Assembly: GCF_016495725.1 (NCBI RefSeq)
Contig: NZ_CP054705.1
Coordinates: forward strand, 2,666,001 to 2,730,000
From: Salicibibacter cibarius
GTDB taxonomy: Bacteria > Bacillota > Bacilli > Bacillales > Marinococcaceae
Direction: 5' to 3'
Length of the DNA stretch: 64,000 nt
In this document: positions 18,324-28,253 of the stretch, one piece after another
Position numbering within the stretch: the first letter of the stretch is position 1
Layout of the letters: each line of letters starts with the position of its first letter
Translations under genes and position numbers: made by a program
The notes under the pieces: model-generated
What the model saw: the letters and a program-made list of their open reading frames with translations, nothing else
Databases searched by the model: none
What the model was told of the DNA's origin: nothing

Positions 18324-19421
18324 TTATAGATTATATTTTCTATTCATCTCAATTAAGTTACAATGAGCCTCAATGACTTGATGAAAGTTCAGTTCCGATA
18401 GCAAAGCTTGTCCTTCTATTATATCTCCATGTCTTAAGATATTCAACTCACTATCCTTCTCCTTTGATCCCTTGTAAAAGGTTACTATCCAACTTTCACT
18501 TGAAGAGTGAATATTAACACGAAATGAAACCCCAATATCGCTTTCATAAATGCCGTCAGAATGAATGGTGTTGAACTGCTGGCTTGCTATGCTATTTGCA
18601 TCGGTAACATACACTTTATTCGGTATATCTCCTCTTGGATAATACTGATACAGCAAATGTAATTCTTCGCCGTTCTTATCGAGATGGAAGATAGTATAGT
18701 GAAAATTCAAAAGATATAAGTGTTCAAAATCCAGCTTTTTTGCCTCAATAAGGCTAAAGTTTTCAGAAAGGTTTTTAACGAAATCACTTAACATGACGAC
18801 ATTTGATTCATTGCTTTCAAGTAGCTTTACATACTTATCTTTTTCATCTTGTATCTCATCGGTTCTCTTTGTAACTTCTTGATAAATTGCTTTTACAGCC
18901 TTGTCCCCACTGTTTCTCATCATATAATCAATGGTTGAAGAAAGGGATAATCCGTCATCTAAGAAGGGTTCGATAATGTTATACTCATTGCTCCGAATTC
19001 TTCTGTAGGCATCAATATGAAAAAAATAATCATTTTTCCAATTCGTCATTTGAACCAATGTGTACCCCACGGTCAAGAGGTACCAAACCAACAGAATAAC
19101 CAACCAATAAGTCGTAGTATCTGTGATGTAGCCTTGTATTGCAAGTACAGTTGGAAGCGCCGGTACAGTTGCTAATAAAGCTAGCAAAATGGTGATGATG
19201 TTGATAACCGGCGTCACTTTAATTCTCGATTTCCCCAAAATCACCAAATTCCAAAGTTGTTTCAAAGGGTGATAAAGCAAAAGCGGCAACCACATGCGTT
19301 CCATTCCTCGCTTGTTTTTCACAACACGATAATTCCTTTTCGAGGCTTCTATTAGTGGGCTCAGATGCTCTTTTAGATGGTACATTTTATGGTCTAGGTT
19401 AGGCTCGTTACACATGGGCAA
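18324..19421 (-). CDS. Unknown two-helix membrane protein with a large cytoplasmic domain
   Basis: 365 residues. Two adjacent hydrophobic helices lie at about residues 70-95 and 105-125. They are followed by a helical linker (about 150-215, E/K-rich) and a C-terminal alpha/beta domain of about 150 residues (LYLLNFHYTIFHLDKNGEE onward) that could be GAF- or PAS-like. I recognise no catalytic motif. A small coiled-coil peptide gene follows 21 bases downstream, so the two probably act together. A membrane anchor plus a soluble sensor-like domain fits a signalling or stress role, but this is inference. Confidence 0.6.
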   Translation of the reverse strand: MPMCNEPNLDHKMYHLKEHLSPLIEASKRNYRVVKNKRGMERMWLPLLLYHPLKQLWNLVILGKSRIKVTPVINIITILLALLATVPALPTVLAIQGYITDTTTYWLVILLVWYLLTVGYTLVQMTNWKNDYFFHIDAYRRIRSNEYNIIEPFLDDGLSLSSTIDYMMRNSGDKAVKAIYQEVTKRTDEIQDEKDKYVKLLESNESNVVMLSDFVKNLSENFSLIEAKKLDFEHLYLLNFHYTIFHLDKNGEELHLLYQYYPRGDIPNKVYVTDANSIASQQFNTIHSDGIYESDIGVSFRVNIHSSSESWIVTFYKGSKEKDSELNILRHGDIIEGQALLSELNFHQVIEAHCNLIEMNRKYNL

Positions 19422-19700
19422 GCCTCCGATTTTTCTATATTATAACACATATGTTCGAGTTTTGTGATCGAAAACATGATAAGTGAAACATTCTTCGGCA
19501 AGAAGACAACAGCTCTTAGCTACATCACCGTAGATTGAAAAAAGAACATTCCAAAGATAAAGCACCTCTCCGGACATTGCAGTGTTTTCATCATTGCCCC
19601 AACCATCTACGCCAATTTATCTTAAGTGAAATAAAATCCATATTTACGTCCCCCATTATTGTTATTTATGCGTTTGATGATCTGTTTTGCCTATTTTAAC
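19422..19700. other. Intergenic stretch
   Basis: AT-rich spacer between divergently oriented genes. No gene or clear RNA element seen. Confidence 0.35.
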
Positions 19701-19748
19701 TTGACATTATTTTAAAAAGGGTTAATATAAAATATGAAAGCGCATACA
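19701..19748 (+). promoter_or_regulatory. Amidase promoter with cre-like site
   Basis: TTGACA (19701-19706) and TAATAT (19723-19728) are 16 bases apart. Immediately downstream, TGAAAGCGCATACA (19735-19748) fits the CcpA cre consensus with one deviation. Position over the start of transcription suggests carbon catabolite repression of the amidase. Confidence 0.55.
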
Positions 19749-19786
19749 TTTTATGTTAAAACTATTTTTAGGAAAGGAGCTTAAAA

Positions 19787-21259
19787 ATGGACTTAGCTTT
19801 TATGTCTGTTGCTGAATTAGCATTAAAAATAAGGCGCCGCGAGCTTTCACCCGTCGAGATTGTAGAATCCACTATTAAACGAATAGAAAAGAGAAATGAT
19901 CGTACAAATGCTTTTGTTCACTTAGCATTTGAGGAAGCAAGAGAAAAAGCGAAAAATACAGAAAAAGCTTTAATGTCAGGCGAAGCCATCGGACCACTGC
20001 ATGGTATCCCTACTGCCATGAAAGATTTATTTGATTTTTATCCGGGATGGCCTACCACATTAGGTGGAATTCGAGTTCTTAAAGATAATTTAGATGATAA
20101 ACATTGTGTCTATGCTGAGCGAATTGAGCAGGCGGGTTCCATAATTATGGGAAAAACGAATAGCCCCACGATGGGGCTGCGTGGCGTAACCGATAACTAT
20201 TTATTCGGCCCTACACGTAATCCGTTTGATCTTTCAAAAAATAGCGGGGGTTCATCAGGTGGAAGTGCCGCGGCTGTAGCTGATGGATTAGTTCCGATAG
20301 CCGAAGGCACTGATGGTGGCGGTTCAATCCGCATCCCTGCATCGTGGTGCGGATTATATGGCTATAAGGCTTCTGTCGGAAGAGTCCCTTTTGTATCTCG
20401 CCCTAATGCATTCGGCAGCGGAAATATTTTTCTATTTGAAGGAACCTTAACAAGAAATGTTGAAGACGCAGCCATTGGATTAAATGCACTAAGTGGTTAT
20501 CATTCAAGAGATCCGTTTAGCATCGATACGAATTCCAATTTTACTAGCATATTAGGTCGCTCCGTAAAAGGATTGAAAATTGCTTACAGTCCAAATTTTG
20601 ATATTTTTCCTGTCGATAAAGAAGTTGAAAATGTTGTAAGCCATTCCGTAAAAACATTTGAAGAACTTGGTGCTCATGTTGAAGAAATCAATGTAGGGAT
20701 TAATCATTCTCAACAAGAATTAAGCGATCTTTGGTGTAGATTGATGATTATCTCGAATATAGAAGCGTTTGAAGAATATAAAAAAGGCGGAATTGACCTT
20801 TTAGGTGATCATCGCGATGACCTTCCGCCAGAATATGTCAGTTGGCTTGAAAAGGGGTACAATATGGATATACATGACATCATCAAGGACCAGCGTATAA
20901 GGACAGAGTTATATGATGCCATTGAAAATATATTTGAAAAATACGACCTATTAATCACCCCTACTTTAGCGTCCCTACCCGTAGAAAACGCAGATAATGG
21001 TAATACTGTGGGGCCAACTCAAATTAATGGTGAAGAAGTGGATCCTTTAATTGGATGGTGCCTCACATATATTACTAATTTCACCGGACATCCATCAGCA
21101 TCAGTTCCTGCTGGGCTATCAAATAGTAATTTGCCAATTGGAATGCAAATTATCGGTAAGAGGTACGCAGATGATGATGTTCTTTCGGCAAGTGCTGCAT
21201 TTGAGAGAATAAAACCTTGGCATAACATCTACAACTTAACACAAAAAGAACCTGTTTAG
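19787..21259 (+). CDS. Amidase signature family hydrolase
   Basis: 490 residues, typical amidase length. The Ser-cisSer-Lys triad is visible: K79 in AMKD, S156 in the GGSSGGS signature and S180 in DGGGS. The C-terminal HPSASVPAG and [12 protein letters not shown] segments are also typical. It hydrolyses an amide to acid and ammonia; substrate unknown. It lacks GatB/GatC neighbours, so it is probably a catabolic amidase rather than a GatA subunit. AAAGGAG lies upstream of ATG 19787. It is a single-gene unit with a sigma-A promoter and a cre-like site. Confidence 0.85.
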   Translation: MDLAFMSVAELALKIRRRELSPVEIVESTIKRIEKRNDRTNAFVHLAFEEAREKAKNTEKALMSGEAIGPLHGIPTAMKDLFDFYPGWPTTLGGIRVLKDNLDDKHCVYAERIEQAGSIIMGKTNSPTMGLRGVTDNYLFGPTRNPFDLSKNSGGSSGGSAAAVADGLVPIAEGTDGGGSIRIPASWCGLYGYKASVGRVPFVSRPNAFGSGNIFLFEGTLTRNVEDAAIGLNALSGYHSRDPFSIDTNSNFTSILGRSVKGLKIAYSPNFDIFPVDKEVENVVSHSVKTFEELGAHVEEINVGINHSQQELSDLWCRLMIISNIEAFEEYKKGGIDLLGDHRDDLPPEYVSWLEKGYNMDIHDIIKDQRIRTELYDAIENIFEKYDLLITPTLASLPVENADNGNTVGPTQINGEEVDPLIGWCLTYITNFTGHPSASVPAGLSNSNLPIGMQIIGKRYADDDVLSASAAFERIKPWHNIYNLTQKEPV

Positions 21260-21625
21260 AATACAGCAAAGACCGCCAGTGCATCCACACTATACGATCA
21301 TCATTTCGTATTGTTCATTTGTTGCTACCAATTGAGTGGTCTTCTGTCAGGAAAGTGGACAAAAAACATTGGGTCTTTAGGAGGGGAGGGTTCCCCCAGA
21401 ACATCTACCCATATCCGCCGCCTTCGACAGCTGTTTGGGTTCGTGGTGTGCATGTGATGGCGGCTGGGTGAAAAAAGATCAAAGAGTCATCAGCCGCATG
21501 CAAAGTTTACCACGAACCCATCGCCTCACACGGTCCTGCTATGAGGCCCCGAACCCATCATCAGGTATTAAAAGACTATATCCCAAAAAGTAGATCGTGC
21601 AACTATTGTGGGTGGCTCGTGATTA
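21260..21625. other. Gene-free stretch with a weak repeat
   Basis: No intact gene. The segment at about 21405-21500 resembles 55455-55540 (both carry a GGCGGCTGGG-AAAAA-CATCAGCC-like pattern), perhaps a shared mobile-element scrap. I cannot name it. Confidence 0.3.
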
Positions 21626-22020
21626 TTACTTCGATATCATCGTCTTAATAACCCCAATAACCCTCTCCAATTCCTCCTTCGTCATATTCGACCCAGCAGG
21701 CAAGCACAGTCCATAACAGAACAGCTCATCCGACACATTCCACCCGCCCTCATGCGGATAATACTTCGTACCTTCAAAAACCAGCTGGAGATGCAGCGGT
21801 TTCCACACCGGCCGCGCCTCGATATTCTCCGCAGCCAACGCTTCAATCATCTCCAAATGACTCACGCCCGCCTTCTCGGTATTCACCGTCAACGCTGTCA
21901 GCCAGCGGTTCGACTTACTCCCCTCTAACTCAGGCATAAAAGCCACTCCAGGCACCCCACTCAACGCCTCATCATACCATTCAAACACAGCCCGCCGCTG
22001 CGCCACGCGCTCAGAGAATA
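21626..22020 (-). pseudogene. epsN-like aminotransferase, C-terminal fragment
   Basis: An open frame of about 130 codons covers the last third of the epsN-like protein (VAQRRAVFEW through GLCLPAGSNM to the C-terminal helix). Upstream sequence switches at about 22020 to unrelated DNA in front of an Rpn-type gene. The PLP-lysine half is absent, so no activity is possible. It is more diverged from the copies at 37.9 and 53.4 kb than they are from each other. Confidence 0.8.
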
Positions 22021-22098
22021 ATGTGAACCCATCAACCAGAAATTGTACATTTTTATCACAGGTGATGCGTCCTACCGGTTCATACCCTCTGATTTTTC

Positions 22099-22959
22099 TT
22101 ATTTGAGCTTTTCGACTTCCTCAATATCTAATCCAGTTTCTTCCGCAACTTCTTCTGGGCTGATTTTTTTCTTCAGCATCACTTTGGCTAATTTTCTTGT
22201 AGTTTCTTCGACAGCTGCTTGCGCCGCTGCTTCTCTTTCTTGCTCAATTTCCTTCTCAATAATCCTTCCAACCTTCGTCATGCTTAACCACTCCCTTATC
22301 TTGGTAGAAAATTCATCATCTATAAATTTATCAGTTATTGTCAGTATACCGGCGATGACTTGGACTTGTTCCCGTTCATCCGGTATATTTCTTGCCAAAT
22401 TAATGGATTCCCGTGCCATTTCTTCGCGAGACTTCGTACTGTTCATTAAAGGAAGAAAGCTCAACTTAATCAGTTCCTCATGAGTCAGTGGTTCATCTCT
22501 TTTTATTTTATCACTTATCTTCTCTAAGATCACGTCTCCATTATGCTCACTAAGCAGAGCAGCTCTTGACTGAACCCCTATATCCCCGGCGTTCAGGTGT
22601 TCTCCCACGCTGACCACATCGCTCGTGTATATCACCACGAGGCGAATGGCTCGGACCACTTTTTCCTCTTGATATTCTCGGTCTAAAATTCGCTGAGCGT
22701 AGTCGAGATATTTGATATGGTTTTCAACGATACGATTATCGCTCTCATATTCCAGCATAAGAACAGAGCCATCGTCCAACAGAAACTGTGTATCCGAGCG
22801 CCTTTCATCTGCCTGAACTTTCGGCATGGCCGTCGGTAATAATTGTCTGATTTTCGGCAATCCTTCAATGCCAAAGGCATCTAGCGTAGCGTCTTTGTAA
22901 AGTTCACTTAAAAACTTAAACAGCACATCTTTATTATGATATGAAATGCCTTCTGTCAT
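22099..22959 (-). CDS. Rpn/PD-(D/E)XK nuclease-like putative transposase (second subtype)
   Basis: 286 residues from ATG 22959, chosen because GGGGAGG lies eight bases upstream. The open frame continues 97 codons further without an RBS, running through sigma-module sequence. The core reads DTQFLLDDGSVLMLEYES at about residues 45-62 (D...E-x-x PD-(D/E)XK-like). The C-terminal third is a charged coiled coil, ending with an EEVAEETGLDIEEVEKL helix-turn-helix-like tail typical of this family in bacilli. Unlike Rpn copies A and B it is not split. It sits exactly between an epsN C-terminal fragment and the 5' end of a sigma-like pseudogene. Confidence 0.75.
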   Translation of the reverse strand: MTEGISYHNKDVLFKFLSELYKDATLDAFGIEGLPKIRQLLPTAMPKVQADERRSDTQFLLDDGSVLMLEYESDNRIVENHIKYLDYAQRILDREYQEEKVVRAIRLVVIYTSDVVSVGEHLNAGDIGVQSRAALLSEHNGDVILEKISDKIKRDEPLTHEELIKLSFLPLMNSTKSREEMARESINLARNIPDEREQVQVIAGILTITDKFIDDEFSTKIREWLSMTKVGRIIEKEIEQEREAAAQAAVEETTRKLAKVMLKKKISPEEVAEETGLDIEEVEKLK

Positions 22960-23399
22960 AACTTTTCCTCCCCTTCGTTTAAAAGGGAATTTCGTTTGGA
23001 TTCTTGACATCTTCATATCACACCGCGGATTAATTTGCGAACTTTTGCTACGATTAGTTACATAGTTTATTCTCACTCCAAAAGGGGTTACATACATTAC
23101 CCTATCATCAATCGGTCCGTCAGCACTATTCATTCGAGGATACCTATCAACAGTACACACCGTTAGTGCATGGGATGCTTCAACGCCTCCGCATTCACAG
23201 CAACCATGAGGACTTTTTACAAGCAGGTTATATAGGACTTTAGCTTGCATACCAACACAAGGACCATTTCCCGCTTATGCCTTCCTTCGTGTCATAATGA
23301 AAGGTTGGCGATGCTAAGAAAGGGTGCTAACTATTACTACCGGCATTCCTTCAGATCCAATGATCAGGATCCTGTGGACATGGCCATGTCAGAATCCTA

Positions 23400-24569
23400 T
23401 ATAAGTTGAACTAAAGACCTTCTAGAATTTCGCCTGATTCCATTCTTACACACAGTCGGTCAATGACTTTCACGGGATCACTATTTTCCATGAACGTACC
23501 GACATTCTTGCGAATTTCAGCTACGGTATGATAGAAAACATTATTGATGACGTCGGCTTTCAGCCATTTCCAGAGCCCCTCGACAATATTGAGTTGTGGA
23601 CTGTAGGGAGGCAAAAATGTAAATGTCAATCTTCCATTCATTTCTTGTAGAAAAGGATCAAGCAACCTGGCATGGTGAATCCTTGCATTGTCTAGAATCA
23701 TGACAATGTTTCCCGTTGGATAGGCTTCTGTCACTTTTTTTAGGAAGGCGAGAAATTCTACGGCTGTATATTGCTCTTCTTCTTGCCACACGGTTTCTCC
23801 GGTGACGTAATCGACCGTAGCCAAAAGCTTCACACCCCGATGTTTACCGGTCGTTTTAATGATTCGTTGCTTTCCTTTGGCAAACCATGTTGATTGCAAC
23901 GCCTGGTAATCACGGATCATGCTTTCATCTTCAAACAAAATATGATCAATTTCGCCGTTGTTCCATTTTTTTTACCTCTGGAAAGGTGGTTTCGACAAAT
24001 GCTTTTTGCTTTTCTTCGTCAGCTGCAGCCAGCGTATACGTTGGCCTGGTGTAACTCAATCCTAATCGATGCATCATTTTCGATACACCGCGAATGGAGT
24101 ATTCATGTCCGAATTCGCGATTGATGTACAAAGCAATAAGGCTCTAGCGTCCAATTAAATTTAGCCGGAAACACAACCTCATGAGGGAGGTAGTCAATGA
24201 TGATTTGTTTTAATCGAGCCTGTTGTTCGTCATTTAATCGAGGCGGCTTTCCCGTTGAGAATTTCATGGTCAAACCATCGAGTCCATGTTCTTCATAGGA
24301 TTTAATGTACGTTCGGATTGTTTTATCCGATCGGTTGAGAATGGTCGTCATTTGCTTAACGGAATATCCTTTCAGGTACAAACGAATGGTCTGATACCGT
24401 TCATACATCCGTCGTTTTTGTTCATGTTTAAGCCTATGCTCAACTTCTTGCAACTCTTCTATATTGGATTTCATCACAAATCACCGTCCAATCAGGGTAT
24501 TTAAATATTCGACGTGTGATGGGTGAAAATCCTTCCAATTTGCTTAATAAAACTTTAGTTCATTCTATA
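23400..24569 (-). mobile_element. IS630-family insertion sequence
   Basis: The element is flanked by duplicated TA (23398-23399 and 24570-24571), the usual IS630/Tc1 target. Its ends are short imperfect inverted repeats containing GAACTAAAG. It interrupts sigma-like copy a. Confidence 0.8.
23411..24477 (-). pseudogene. IS630-family DDE transposase, frameshifted
   Basis: Three overlapping pieces read in order: helix-turn-helix N-terminus (KQMTTILNRSDKTIRTY), a middle piece (EYSIRGVSKMMHRLGLSY), and the catalytic part with D in LFEDES, D in MILDNARIHH and E in NIVEGLWKWLK. One frameshift lies near 24135-24145. The second is at an A8 run near 23968-23975, just before the first catalytic Asp. 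IS630-type elements can use programmed frameshifting on A-runs, so the second may be natural; the first looks like a lesion. Confidence 0.8.
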
Positions 24570-24764
24570 TAGATGTCAGACGTAGACACCTTAGCCCCAT
24601 ATTTGAATCAGTTATCCGACCGTGAACAACGCTGGGTCATCGAGCATGCCGTGCACGACCTATCCCCGCGCATGATTGCCGCCAAATACAACGTTTCCGT
24701 CGAAACAGTGAAAGGTTGGCGAAAAGAAGCACTAGAAAAACTAAGAAAATATGTAAAATAAAGC

Positions 24765-26828
24765 TACTGAGTAGGCGTAGTCATTACTGACTACGCCCCT
24801 CACAGATCCACACGTGCGGGTCTACGCATGTGGCTCCTCCCATTTATCCCGTTTAGAGATAAGTTTCTGATAGACAGATGTTAAGCTAACAAGGTTTAAT
24901 CGCTGGAAGTAATCATTATCGAGAGCGACATGAACCATCGGACTCTTGGAACTTCGCCAAGCGAACATGCGAATCCCTCTCAGTTCATCTTCCTTCCATC
25001 CCTTGTTTCTTAATACACGATGGAGGTTTTTGACATAGCGCCAACTCCGTAGCTGTATCATGCGCAATCGACGGCGAACCCACGCATCCCATTTTCGAAA
25101 TTTCCCTTTCACATGCCCATGTCCAAAGTAATTCGCCCATCCCCGAAGATAGGGGTTCAATCGGTTGTGAATGAGTGTTTCAAGATCAACGGTTTGATTC
25201 CGTCTTGTGATTTCCTTGACTTTCTTCTTAAACTTCGCTTCCTTCTTTGGGTCAATTCTTCGAATATGCTTGTAGAACTCAAAACCAAGAAATGTAAACG
25301 GTTCTTGCTTGACATCAACGACCTTCGTTTTCGTCGGATGCAACGCCAGACCCAAGTCATTCTCAAGGTAGCGGGTAACGCTTCTCATCACTCGTTCCGC
25401 TCCTTTTTGGCTTCGGCACAAAATGACGAAATCATCCGCAAACCGAACAATACGATGCCCGCGTTCCTTCATCAGCTCATCCAATTGGTTAAGGTAAATA
25501 TTGGAAATTAATGGACTCAAGACGCCGCCTTGCGGAGCACCCAAAGGCGTGTCTTCATACAAATCCCCTTCCATGACACCTGCCCTCAAGATTTGCTGGA
25601 TGAGTTGAATCACAGAACCATCTGTCACCCGTTTACGGATTTGAGCTTCCAATCGGTCATGCGGAATCGTGTCAAAGTAGCTTTGCAAGTCCGCATCGAT
25701 CACATACGCGTATCCCTGTCGAAGATATTCACTCACTTGGTCCAGCGCCATGTGGGCACTGATAGTCGGGCGAAATCCATAACTGCACGGAAGGAAATCT
25801 TCTTCAAAGATCGGTTCAAGGATGTTTCGGATCGCCGCTTGGACCACTCGATCTTCCACCGTGGGGATACCGAGCGGACGCTTCTTCTTTCCATCCTCTT
25901 TCGTAATCATCTTTCGGCGGACAGGTTTGGGGCGATAACGTTTGTCTTTCAGCTTTTGCTGGAGCACTTCTAGATTGTCCTCCAGTTCTGCCTCATAGTC
26001 GCCAATTGTCACCTTGTCTACGCCGGGAGCTCCTCCGTTCTTCTTTACTTGAACGAAAGCGTCTCGTAGATTAGCCTTAGCGAACACTTTGTCGTACAAG
26101 CTGTACCACACGCGTCCTTTCATCGGTCTACGCTCCTTACGTCATTGCTTTCGGTTCCCTCGCTGTTTCTGTTTCCCCTTTGTTATGACACATCCGCAAG
26201 GCTAGTAGCTTTTCAGCAGTCCTTGCTTCTTTACCATAAGGCGGTGGACGGTGTACCCTTCTGTTCGACCCCGGCATCAGCCCCCTTGGCCATTTGTCCG
26301 GTTTCTGTCCACTTCCACAGACATCCGAAAGTCTACTCGCATTGATCTTCATGGGTCACGCCCTTCGCACGAAATCCCTGCCTTTTGAGCATAGGTTTCC
26401 AACTACAACGGTGTGCAGTTTCACTCATGTGCTGTCCTCGTTCCTGTTACCAGAAAGTCTTAGGCATGAGCTTCTTCACTACTATGGCGATCTCTGACTT
26501 CTCCCTCTCATCTTGATACCCTTGGCATAACCTTGCGATATCAATACCTCTATGAGGAAGCAGGGAGACCTCAATGGGTCACATCATACGCTTTCTCCCT
26601 AATCCAGCCCTCATAACACTTCGAGCTGCCAGCTATTCGGACTTCCTGTTTTCTTGCACAGTCATCCTGCTCTCGTGCCAACATGGGATTCAGCTCTGTT
26701 CAGGGATTTGCCTTCAGATCCTCCGCACGATACCTCACGGTCATCGCACTATCTGTTAGCTAATGCTTACCGGCTGTACGGCTGCATTCGGGACTTGCAC
26801 CCTATAGCGGTATGTGCTGCCACTCGCG
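24765..26828 (-). mobile_element. Group II intron (class C-like)
   Basis: The intron lies on the minus strand. Domain V is visible at about 24800-24838 (GAGCCACATGCG, a tetraloop-like turn, CGCACGTGTGG). A domain VI-like hairpin (GGGGCGTAGTCAGTAATGACTACGCC) sits at about 24774-24799. The 5' part contains AGGGTGCAAGTCCC at about 26785. The intron begins right after the long terminator hairpin of the TRAP operon (26829-26869), the usual insertion preference of class C introns. Boundaries are approximate. The region 26124-26828 is the non-coding intron RNA (domains I-IV). Confidence 0.75.
24822..26123 (-). CDS. ltrA: Group II intron reverse transcriptase/maturase
   Basis: 433 residues. RT motifs in order: KKRPLGIPTVEDRVVQ near 100, the YVIDADLQSYFDTI block near 160, PLGAPQGGVLSP near 215, and the catalytic FADD box near 249 (YADD variant). 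The maturase (GIIM/X) domain follows from about 320 (NPYLRGWANYF). No HNH endonuclease domain is present, consistent with class C introns. The stop codon overlaps domain V. It splices the intron RNA and copies it into new sites. No frameshifts are seen, so the intron may still be mobile. Confidence 0.93.
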   Translation of the reverse strand: MKGRVWYSLYDKVFAKANLRDAFVQVKKNGGAPGVDKVTIGDYEAELEDNLEVLQQKLKDKRYRPKPVRRKMITKEDGKKKRPLGIPTVEDRVVQAAIRNILEPIFEEDFLPCSYGFRPTISAHMALDQVSEYLRQGYAYVIDADLQSYFDTIPHDRLEAQIRKRVTDGSVIQLIQQILRAGVMEGDLYEDTPLGAPQGGVLSPLISNIYLNQLDELMKERGHRIVRFADDFVILCRSQKGAERVMRSVTRYLENDLGLALHPTKTKVVDVKQEPFTFLGFEFYKHIRRIDPKKEAKFKKKVKEITRRNQTVDLETLIHNRLNPYLRGWANYFGHGHVKGKFRKWDAWVRRRLRMIQLRSWRYVKNLHRVLRNKGWKEDELRGIRMFAWRSSKSPMVHVALDNDYFQRLNLVSLTSVYQKLISKRDKWEEPHA

Positions 26829-26869
26829 AAAGAAACAAACCGGCGGAGCGGCTGCCGGTTTGTTTCTTT
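26829..26869 (-). terminator. Terminator of the TRAP operon
   Basis: A 16-bp perfect stem (aaagaaacaaaccggc and its complement, 26829-26844 and 26854-26869) with a 9-base loop and T-rich downstream sequence on the minus strand. Confidence 0.85.
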
Positions 26870-26978
26870 TAGTTCCTCTAAGGAACACTGTTTCTTTAAG
26901 TTTCTGTGATTGTTCAATTGTAAAAATTGCATGATTGGTGAACAAAAGTGATGATGGAATGCTTATTTCGAAACAAGT

Positions 26979-28253
26979 CTATAACAACATCAAGGATAAT
27001 TCCGGGATCAAAATGATAATCGCTAAGCATACCAACATTACAAATAAGAACGGAACAACACCTTTCACTAATGTTGGCACTCCTAACCCTGATACCCCCG
27101 AACCTACAAATAGATTTACACCCATCGGCGGAGTGATTAATCCAATGGATAATGCAACAACCATTAGTATCCCAAAATGGATGGGATCCAACCCAATTTC
27201 TAAAGCAATCGGTAAAAGAATCGGTGTAAAAATAATGACCGCTGCAGATGTATCAATAAAAAGTCCAACAAAAAGCAACAAAATTGCGATCAACAGTACG
27301 ATTACGAATGGATTTTCAGATATGGAGACAAAAGCTTCTGCAAGTGCTTGCGGGATTCTCTCCATCGATAATATTGTTCCAAATGTATTAGCCGTTCCAA
27401 TAATAAGCAATATCACCACAGAATTTAAAGCAGCATTAGCTATAATCGGTCGAAGATCGCTTACTCTTACCTCCCTGTGAAGGGTTAGGCTGACGATAGC
27501 TGAATATACAACAGCGATAACAGCTGCTTCCGTTGGTGTAAAAATGCCTCCGTATATACCTCCTAAGATGATAATAGGCACAAGCAGTGACCACTTTGCA
27601 CTATAGATAGAGGTAAACATTTTCTTCAATGTGAACCTTTCATCGGTCCCAGAATAATTGTTCATTTTTGAATAAAGATATACCCAAGTTAACATAGCCA
27701 ATCCTATGAATATACCTGGAAAAATTCCCCCGATAAACAAATCACCAATCGACTGGTTTCCGGAGACCCCATATATAACAAGTGGTATACTTGGTGGAAT
27801 AATAATACCTAGTGATCCAGCAGCTACAATGACCGATGTCGCAAACTTTTTATCATACCCATGTGCCACCATTGCAGGAATCATAATACCACCAATAGCA
27901 GCAACAGTCGCTGGACCGGAACCTGAAATAGCAGCAAAGAACATGCATGTGATAACAGCTGCCATTGCAAAACCCCCGGTAAATCTACCCACAAACACAT
28001 TTGCTATATCAAATAATCGTGTGGATATACCGCCCTTTCCCATAATTTCACCAGCAAGTATAAAGAAAGGAATAGCCATTAAGGCGAAATTATCAGTAGA
28101 GGTGACTAACCCCTGGGTTAAAAATGTGATTGATATATTATCCGAAAACATTGCAGTGACTATCCCCGATAGCCCTAAGGCGATCCCAATCGGAATGGTT
28201 AATATCAAAAACAGGAAAAAGCTTCCAAACAAAACAAGCGCTGTCTCTGTCAT
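26979..28253 (-). CDS. dctM: TRAP transporter large permease (DctM/SiaQM-M-like)
   Basis: 424 residues with about 12 hydrophobic helices. Family features: GIALGLSG near 25, MAIPFFILAGEIM near 60, FAAISGSGPATVAAIGG near 107 and IIPPSIPLVIYG near 150. It forms the main transmembrane unit of a sodium- or proton-driven TRAP importer with the small subunit and DctP. Its start overlaps the end of the small-subunit gene by four bases. It is the last gene of the operon, followed by a strong terminator. Confidence 0.93.
   Translation of the reverse strand: MTETALVLFGSFFLFLILTIPIGIALGLSGIVTAMFSDNISITFLTQGLVTSTDNFALMAIPFFILAGEIMGKGGISTRLFDIANVFVGRFTGGFAMAAVITCMFFAAISGSGPATVAAIGGIMIPAMVAHGYDKKFATSVIVAAGSLGIIIPPSIPLVIYGVSGNQSIGDLFIGGIFPGIFIGLAMLTWVYLYSKMNNYSGTDERFTLKKMFTSIYSAKWSLLVPIIILGGIYGGIFTPTEAAVIAVVYSAIVSLTLHREVRVSDLRPIIANAALNSVVILLIIGTANTFGTILSMERIPQALAEAFVSISENPFVIVLLIAILLLFVGLFIDTSAAVIIFTPILLPIALEIGLDPIHFGILMVVALSIGLITPPMGVNLFVGSGVSGLGVPTLVKGVVPFLFVMLVCLAIIILIPELSLMLL

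Larger units (their letters stand above)
23095..24761 (+). pseudogene. Sigma-70-like gene, copy a, split by IS630
   Basis: The 5' part (23095-23399) matches the region 2 coding part of the sigma-like copies, with an in-frame TAG after GYIGL and an internal deletion. The 3' part (24572-24761) encodes an intact-looking region 4 (LSDREQRWVIEHAV, VSVETVKGWRKEAL). An IS630 element lies between them at a TA dinucleotide. The group II intron follows directly after the stop codon. Confidence 0.75.

Noticed and set aside
22960-23251. N-terminal 97-codon extension of the Rpn-like protein
   Set aside because: The extension runs through sigma-module sequence and has no RBS; ATG 22959 has GGGGAGG.
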